The notes beneath the pieces were generated by a model. The model worked only from the letters and a program-made list of their open reading frames with translations. It searched no databases and had not been told where the DNA came from. Both the position numbers and the translations under genes were made by a program. A stretch of DNA of 38,294 nt, taken from Phycisphaerales bacterium (lineage in GTDB: Bacteria > Planctomycetota > Phycisphaerae > Phycisphaerales > SM1A02). Shown here in pieces: positions 33,116 to 38,294 of the stretch. The DNA is taken from the NCBI GenBank assembly GCA_009691915.1, contig SIAD01000018.1:1-38294 (forward strand), in the 5' to 3' direction. Within the stretch, counting starts at the first letter, position 1. Every line of letters starts with the position of its first letter.

Positions 33116-33550
33116 GCAGGAGGATCGAGAGTATAGCGATGCTGCATCGCCACGCGCCCTGAGCGGATCCCATCCCCACGCCGGGTCGGCTACGGCCCCG
33201 AAGTGTTCCCACTCCATGCTGATGATTCGTGCCTGATTGAACTGCGACCGTGCTTCCTCTACGAAGGCGAGGTCGCCGGGGGCGGTCGCTGCGGGGATTG
33301 ATTCGAGTGTTTCGTCGAGCGAGACCTCGAACGCTCTCCGCCGCACCCGAAGCTCGCGTTGTGACAACGATCCATCGAAGGCCCATGTGATCGCCTCAGC
33401 GAGATATGCCCGTGCCTCGTCATACGCCTGAACCTGAGGCAGTTCGTCGAAGGTCCACTGCGCGCGCGGTCGGTCACATGGCAGAGGACACTCCGCCACC
33501 ACCATGGTGTCGAGAGACGCTGCGATGGCCACGAGGAGGGTGATCGTCAC
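33080..33550 (-). CDS. Small exported protein whose frame ends inside tRNA-Ile
   Basis: 156 residues from GTG 33550. The start is poorly supported, with no clear Shine-Dalgarno. The N-terminus MTITLLVAIAASLDTMVVAEC reads as a signal peptide. The rest is helical and charged (LSQRELRVRRRAFEVSLDETLES), with no recognised family. The last residues (CAPVAQLARAHR) come from the tRNA-Ile 5' half, and the stop TGA is in the anticodon loop, so either the coding region really overlaps the tRNA or a 3' end has been lost. Same strand as the tRNA. Coding assignment is moderate. Confidence 0.5.
   Translation of the reverse strand: MTITLLVAIAASLDTMVVAECPLPCDRPRAQWTFDELPQVQAYDEARAYLAEAITWAFDGSLSQRELRVRRRAFEVSLDETLESIPAATAPGDLAFVEEARSQFNQARIISMEWEHFGAVADPAWGWDPLRARGDAASLYSRSSCAPVAQLARAHR
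33130..33137 (-). promoter_or_regulatory. -10 box (GCTATACT) of tRNA-Ile
   Basis: Minus-strand GCTATACT ends 14 nt before the tRNA 5' end. It is identical to the box before tRNA-Met. It lies within the 3' part of the small upstream gene. Confidence 0.5.
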
Positions 33551-33627
33551 GCGAGGCTCATCGGAAAGCGACGGGAGTGACTTCAGAGAACTCTGGCGTT
33601 TTCCCCCGCCAAGTGGCCTCGTGTTCG

Positions 33628-34608
33628 CTACCAGGCGGGGCTGGTTCCGACAACTGGCTCTAGGACATCCTTGAGCGTCACAATCCCCACGGGACCGTCC
33701 TGCGCGCCGTCACCGACGATGGCCATCGGAGTCCTGGCAAGACGCATCCGTCGCGCCGCCTCGAGCACGCTGGTCGACGGTGGGATTACGAGGGCTACGC
33801 GAGCGAGCTCCGAGGGAGATTTTGATGGTTCCAGGAGGAGGTCGAGCGCCGAGACGATCCCGACCACGGAGACCCGCCCCGCCGAGGCCACAACGACGGG
33901 AAAACGCGCGCAACCCCAGTGTCGGAGGATCCACTCCCGTTCGGCAACCGACGCGGTCGCGGGGACGGGCACCACCTTTCGCCACGGGACCGCACACTCC
34001 CCTACTGGCCGATCCGACAGGCCGAACACACGGTCGGCCATTTCCAGATGGGTGTCTCCAATGACTCCGCTGCGGTGTCCTTCACGCAGGGTCTCAAGAA
34101 TCCGCTTTCGCTCAGGTTCGCCCTGATCATGCCGTCCGCCGAGTAGCCGCGTCGTGCTCTCCCCGAGGATTCGAACTAGAGGGACGAGGCCAGTCCACTG
34201 CAAGGCGACTCGCAGTACGACGAGGATCCACGAACATCCGTACATCCATGAGTTTCCGAAGACCCGAAAGAGTTCCTTCGGGATCGCATCACCCATCAGC
34301 AGGGCGATGGGCATGACCAGCGCGGTGTTGATGATGGTCTCCTTCAACGGACCAAGCTCCAACGGAACCAGCATCGCCGTCACGACCGCGCTCATACCGG
34401 CATGCGCGAAGTTCACTCCGACCAGCAGCGTCGCGAGTAGCCGGTTCGAGTGCAGGATTTCGTCCCGTAGACGCCGCGCCGACTTCGACCCCTGCCCGGC
34501 GCGCACCGCCAGTCTCACGCGGTTGATCGTGTAGACGCCAGTCTCCATGCCGGCAAGCAAGCCGCAGGCGATCACCGAAAGAACGGCGAGGGCAATCAGC
34601 CAGATCAT
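33628..34608 (-). CDS. CNNM/DUF21 membrane protein with CBS pair
   Basis: 326 residues. The DUF21/CNNM transmembrane domain occupies about 1-140 (CGLLAGMETGVYTINRVRL, LLVGVNFAHAGMSAV, MGDAIPKELFRVFG). A CBS pair follows (about 200-320: WGCARFPVVVASAGRVSVVGIVSALDLL, ARTPMAIVGDGAQDGPVGIVTLKDVLEPV). The architecture matches CNNM/CorC proteins linked to Mg/Co transport. A C-terminal CorC-HlyC domain is absent. ATG 34608 overlaps the stop of the upstream paralogue (ATGA). The loops are less conserved than in the upstream copy. Confidence 0.88.
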   Translation of the reverse strand: MIWLIALAVLSVIACGLLAGMETGVYTINRVRLAVRAGQGSKSARRLRDEILHSNRLLATLLVGVNFAHAGMSAVVTAMLVPLELGPLKETIINTALVMPIALLMGDAIPKELFRVFGNSWMYGCSWILVVLRVALQWTGLVPLVRILGESTTRLLGGRHDQGEPERKRILETLREGHRSGVIGDTHLEMADRVFGLSDRPVGECAVPWRKVVPVPATASVAEREWILRHWGCARFPVVVASAGRVSVVGIVSALDLLLEPSKSPSELARVALVIPPSTSVLEAARRMRLARTPMAIVGDGAQDGPVGIVTLKDVLEPVVGTSPAW

Positions 34609-35885
34609 GCGTCACCAACCTCCGAGTCGTTCTGCGAAAGAACGCGCTCCACGATGACCTCCGCGGCGAGGCCATCCTCAGTTCGTCCGACCCGTATGCG
34701 AAGTGATCCGAAGCCGAATGATTCACCACACTCGGGCAGCCTGCCAAGGACCTCGACCACGATTCCTGCAACAGTGCTTGCCCGGGTGCGAGATGCGGGC
34801 ACCCGGAAGTGGGAGCAGAACGCTTCGGCACTCATGGAGCCATCGACACGCCACGAGCCGTCGTCAAGTGTCGCAGGCTCCGCCGGCGACGCCTCGCCGT
34901 GAGCCACGATGTCGCCGACGATTTCCTCAACAGCATCCTCAAGCGCGACGATCCCGGCGGTCCCTCCATGCTCGTCGACGGCGATCATGAGACTGCTCTT
35001 TCGCGCCTTGAAGAGGTCGAGGAGTTGATCGATCGACGCGATCTCGGGCACGAACTGCGCGGGGACGATGTGCGCGTCAAGGGGCGTTGCGTCGCCCCGT
35101 GTGTCGAGCAGGAACCCGCGGACATCGAGGATTCCAACGACCGCATCCAGGTTGCGCTCAATGACTGGCAGTCGCTTGAGCCGAGTCTTGAAGGCCACAG
35201 CTAGAACCTCGTCGCGCTTCGCCAAGCGGTTGACCAGTGCGACCTGGGTTCGATGGGTCATCACATCCCGGACGCGCTTGCGCTTCAGATGCACGAGCCT
35301 TCCGAAGAGTGCTGCCTCATCCTGTGAAATGTCGGCGCGAAGCCCAGCAGCGCGCACGACTTCGCCAATCTCCTCCGGCGTCGAGGCGGCCTCGGCGAGC
35401 GCCTTCCGGCTAATGGCGTTAAGGGGCTCGAAGATCAGCCGCTCCACCACGGCGCGAACCGGAGTGACCAGGCGATAAACCAGCAGTGCCGGCCGCGCGA
35501 CCAGCGGCGCCATCCGACGACGCATGGTGTTCCCGACGATTTTCGGGACGACTTCCCCCATCACGACGAGCGCGACGACCTGCACGATTCCGAGCGCAGC
35601 ACTCACCCAGACGGACAGATGTGCATCTGCCACGGCCACCGTTCCGATGGCGAACCAGATCGAGTTGACCGTCATGTTGCCCATCAAGAGGGTCAGGAGC
35701 AGGCGGCGCGGATGCGCCAACAGCCGGTCGATCATCGCGGCGGCGGCCTTGTGATCGCGCTGGATCTGCCAGCGGTCGTCGGCGGTCAGACCGAAGAGAA
35801 CGGTCTCGGTGCCCGAGAAGAACGCGCTCCCGCAGATCGCCAGAGGCAGTACACAGAGCAGCGCGATGATCCCGTGGTCACTCAC
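34605..35885 (-). CDS. HlyC/CorC-type CNNM transporter protein
   Basis: 426 residues from GTG 35885, preceded by GAGGAG 6 nt away and overlapping the hscB-like stop (GTGA). DUF21 domain: ICGSAFFSGTETVLFGL, LLTLLMGNMTVNSIWF, VVMGEVVPKIVGN. CBS pair: VRDVMTHRTQVALVNR, RLPVIERNLDAVVGILDVRGFLL, FKARKSSLMIAVDEHGGTAGIVALEDAVEEIVGDI. A CorC-HlyC/transporter-associated domain ends the chain (WRVDGSMSAEAFCSHF, GIVVEVLGRLPECGESF). Probably Mg2+/Co2+ efflux, from family knowledge. The two adjacent paralogues may form a heterodimer. Confidence 0.92.
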   Translation of the reverse strand: MSDHGIIALLCVLPLAICGSAFFSGTETVLFGLTADDRWQIQRDHKAAAAMIDRLLAHPRRLLLTLLMGNMTVNSIWFAIGTVAVADAHLSVWVSAALGIVQVVALVVMGEVVPKIVGNTMRRRMAPLVARPALLVYRLVTPVRAVVERLIFEPLNAISRKALAEAASTPEEIGEVVRAAGLRADISQDEAALFGRLVHLKRKRVRDVMTHRTQVALVNRLAKRDEVLAVAFKTRLKRLPVIERNLDAVVGILDVRGFLLDTRGDATPLDAHIVPAQFVPEIASIDQLLDLFKARKSSLMIAVDEHGGTAGIVALEDAVEEIVGDIVAHGEASPAEPATLDDGSWRVDGSMSAEAFCSHFRVPASRTRASTVAGIVVEVLGRLPECGESFGFGSLRIRVGRTEDGLAAEVIVERVLSQNDSEVGDA

Positions 35886-36439
35886 GACTTCTCCTCGTGG
35901 GCGCGCTGCCAATCTTCGATCGCCTCTTCCAGGCGAGCTAGCGCTTTGAGGTAGGCAAGTGCCCGCCTGGTCAGGGAGAAGTCCGGGCTGCTGAGCTCGA
36001 TTTGTGACTGCACCTTCGACCGGTGGAGGGCGCGCTCGTCAGCAATCCATGCGAGGGTTCCCCTGCACTGTGCGGGGTCGTAGTCCGCGGACTGCACACA
36101 CTCGCGCCGTTCCAGGAGCTCCATGAGTTGGCTGGGATGGGGCGACACGGCGGAGCCTCGCGGATCGATGAGCGACAACAACGCCTCGACCCGGCGCTCG
36201 GGATGAATGAGTACTTGTGCTGCAAGGTTCACTTGCGCGGCGTCCCGCAACACCTGGGCACGGGCCACATCGTCGACCTGCCGATCCGGGTGCAACTGGC
36301 TCAGCAGCACTCTCCGTGCGCCATCAATTGCTTCTCTGGATAGGTCGCCGCAAGGTCGGAGCCCGAGCCGAGCGAACGGATCGTCGAACCTGGGTGGGTC
36401 GTCGGCACCCTCTGCGATGGGTGTCCCCTCAGCCCCCAC
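35882..36439 (-). CDS. HscB-like J-domain co-chaperone
   Basis: 185 residues from GTG 36439, preceded by GAGGAG nine bases away. A J-domain with HPD lies near residue 50 (RRVLLSQLHPDRQVDD), followed by LRDAAQVNLAAQVLIHPERRVEALLSL, which is the HscB arrangement. The C-terminal half is helical, as in HscB, the co-chaperone of HscA in Fe-S assembly. No hscA, iscS or iscU gene is adjacent, so an Fe-S role here is an inference. It overlaps the CorC-type gene by 4 nt and follows the RRM gene by 6 nt. Confidence 0.75.
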   Translation of the reverse strand: MGAEGTPIAEGADDPPRFDDPFARLGLRPCGDLSREAIDGARRVLLSQLHPDRQVDDVARAQVLRDAAQVNLAAQVLIHPERRVEALLSLIDPRGSAVSPHPSQLMELLERRECVQSADYDPAQCRGTLAWIADERALHRSKVQSQIELSSPDFSLTRRALAYLKALARLEEAIEDWQRAHEEKS

Positions 36440-36445
36440 CCGCGT

Positions 36446-37210
36446 TCACTCCTCGGGCTTTGGTTGAGTAGGTGGCTGAGAGACTGCCGGGGATGGTGGA
36501 GCCGAGTCGGCACGCCGAACCACAGGGAATCCCGGTCGCGACGATGGGCGCCCGCTCAACGGCCCACTCGCCGATGAGGATCCTGGGGATCGTGGCGGTG
36601 TTGGAGGAGTTGATGACGGGGGTGTCGGCGCGGGTGCTCCCGACGCACGGCTCACAAATGGACGCGGGGGCGACGGTGGTGCATCGGGCAGCCTCTGCAC
36701 TGGATCGCCTGGTCTTCCGAGTGGACGCGAGGGTCCGCGATCGGAACCAAGAGAAGATTCCGACCGAGCGTCCCCACCGCCTGGTCCGCCGAAGTCCGAG
36801 CGCTGCGGCCGATTGAATGGACGGTTGGATGGACGACTCGAAGGGCGCCCAGCACCCCGTTGTCCGAAGGGACGACTGGCTCCACCTTGAAATCCGCCAA
36901 GGCCGCGCGGCCCTCCAGGGCCAGGTCGTCGAGCGATCCCATCCTTGGGTGCTAGCGGCTGCTTCCCCTTCTTCACCGCTTCGTTCACGACGAGTGGACG
37001 CCCCTTGTGAATCTTCCCCGCGAAGGTCTCGATAAGCAGCTGCCCACGCATCGAGTCCTTGATCATCGCGATCGCGAAGCAACGGCTCTTGCCGGTCTCC
37101 GGATCCATCGCGAGTACCAGGTCCTCAAGATCTGAAAACGAGGCTAGAAGAGTCTTGAGCTCGTCAAGGGTCACTGACCGCTCGAGATTCCCGATGTAGA
37201 TCTTGAACAT
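36446..37210 (-). CDS. RRM RNA-binding protein with long disordered tail
   Basis: 254 residues from ATG 37210, the first start giving the RNP2 motif (MFKIYIGNLE). The RRM covers about 1-85. RNP2 is KIYIGNL. The RNP1 position reads SRCFAIAMIKD, losing the common K-G-F/Y-G/A-F-V pattern. After it the tail (about 90-254) is rich in Gly, Arg, Pro and Ser (RPGPGGPRGLGGF, RPSSRPSNRPFNRP), ending KPEE. Such single-RRM proteins in bacteria are thought to bind RNA. The target is unknown. First gene of the minus-strand operon and just downstream of the rRNA genes on the same strand, separated by the terminator. Confidence 0.88.
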   Translation of the reverse strand: MFKIYIGNLERSVTLDELKTLLASFSDLEDLVLAMDPETGKSRCFAIAMIKDSMRGQLLIETFAGKIHKGRPLVVNEAVKKGKQPLAPKDGIARRPGPGGPRGLGGFQGGASRPFGQRGAGRPSSRPSNRPFNRPQRSDFGGPGGGDARSESSLGSDRGPSRPLGRPGDPVQRLPDAPPSPPRPFVSRASGAPAPTPPSSTPPTPPRSPGSSSASGPLSGRPSSRPGFPVVRRADSAPPSPAVSQPPTQPKPEE

Positions 37211-37295
37211 GCGTGCGAAGCCAACCCCCGGTGCTAGAGTTCTCGAACCAACGCCAACTATACACCATGATTCACTGTCATTGAACCAAGTAAAA

Positions 37296-37325
37296 GAGCC
37301 CCGCCCGGTTACCCGGACGGGGCTC
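37296..37325 (-). terminator. Rho-independent terminator of the rRNA operon
   Basis: Read on the minus strand: GAGCCCCG pairs with CGGGGCTC, an inner CCGG/CCGG pair extends the stem around a TTAC-type loop, and TTTTAC follows. It lies 6 nt after the 5S 3' end. Confidence 0.85.
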
Positions 37326-37330
37326 ATGAA

Positions 37331-37436
37331 GTCGGCAATGACCTACTTTCCCGCTGAGCAGTATCATCGGCAGCGAAAATTTCACTTCTGTGTTCGGGAT
37401 GGGAACAGGTGTTTCCTTTCGCTTATTGTCACCGAC
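37331..37436 (-). rRNA. 5S rRNA
   Basis: About 106 nt on the minus strand. The core blocks CCTGTTCCCATCCCGAACAC, GCCGATGATACTGC and GGGAAAGTAGGT are intact. The 5' GTCGGTGAC pairs with the 3' GTCATTGCCGAC. Ends are estimated from that pairing. Confidence 0.93.
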
Positions 37437-37613
37437 AAGTCCTGACGAGCCCTGTCGGGCGCGTCTGGGGGAATGCTTGTTGAAACAACAAGGTCAGATG
37501 TCGCGTCCGGCTTTCGCCGGGAGCATGTGCTGTGAGTCATTCTCATCATCCTTGAATGAACAAACCTGCGCTGGTTGACCAGCCACCACACTCCGTGAGA
37601 CGGAGTCTGGTAG
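37437..37613 (-). other. 23S-5S internal spacer
   Basis: About 177 nt without a gene. It holds hairpins, including the perfect ACTCCGT-GAG-ACGGAGT (37590-37606) and CTGGT-TG-ACCAG (37571-37582), likely RNase processing stems. No tRNA is present. Confidence 0.75.

Positions 37614-38294
<681 letters not shown>

Noticed and set aside
33551-33627. Hairpin TGGCG/CGCCA as a terminator
   Set aside because: The stem is short and the run of A/T after it is weak, so it is not reported.

Overview
This window looks like chromosome from a diderm planctomycete, most probably of the class Phycisphaerae. The call rests on four things seen in the sequence: GC-rich coding with many GTG starts; secreted proteins carrying dockerin-like 'GDL...ADL..LL.AWG' modules; a prepilin-like protein with the RRAFTLVELLV leader; and an envelope gene set of MraY, MurE, MurF, KdsB and MlaE, which implies peptidoglycan, KDO-containing LPS and an outer membrane. 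No named species is claimed. The layout is compact, with 4-nt start/stop overlaps inside operons and several tail-to-tail overlaps between convergent genes. No mobile element, phage gene, restriction system or CRISPR array was seen.

Left part (1-9500). A truncated secreted protein with a dockerin-like pair and the beginning of an FGE/sulfatase-modifying domain (minus) is followed by a three-part secreted protein: alpha/beta-hydrolase-like, dockerin-like, polyglycine, propeller-like (plus). Next comes a minus-strand run, def-fmt-queA-murE-murF-mraY, linking peptide deformylation, initiator-tRNA formylation, queuosine synthesis and the cytoplasmic to first membrane steps of peptidoglycan synthesis.

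Middle part (9500-22000). A TPR protein is coupled to kdsB. A secreted M1 metallopeptidase with helical-repeat tail lies convergent to kdsB and divergent from pyrG. Then come tRNA-Met(CAT), tRNA-Arg(CCT), a 43-residue membrane protein, a TrmL-type tRNA methylase, a pseudopilin-like protein, a secreted Spy/LTXXQ-like protein, an Mrp/ApbC iron-sulfur carrier and a metallo-beta-lactamase/rhodanese protein with altered metal ligands.

Right-middle part (21700-31000). kbl and an SDR-type threonine dehydrogenase form a threonine-to-glycine pair. Upstream lie an exported TIM-barrel protein and a divergent secreted protein with a Gly/Asn/Tyr-rich tail, then guaA. A plus-strand operon follows: lipoprotein, RsbW-like kinase, STAS protein and MlaE permease. 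It meets dprA tail to tail.

Right end (31000-38294). Two small uncharacterised genes, malate dehydrogenase, tRNA-Ile(GAT) with a good terminator, a small exported protein whose frame runs into that tRNA, and an operon of an RRM protein, an HscB-like J protein and two CNNM/CorC-type membrane proteins. The end of an rRNA operon (23S 3' part, spacer, 5S, terminator) closes the window on the minus strand.

A recurring -10-like box, GCTANNNT, sits only 4-20 nt before several starts and before two tRNAs, suggesting leaderless or very short-leader transcripts. No wholly new defence or biosynthetic system was recognised. The most unusual items are the lipoprotein/RsbW/STAS/MlaE operon and the tripartite secreted protein.
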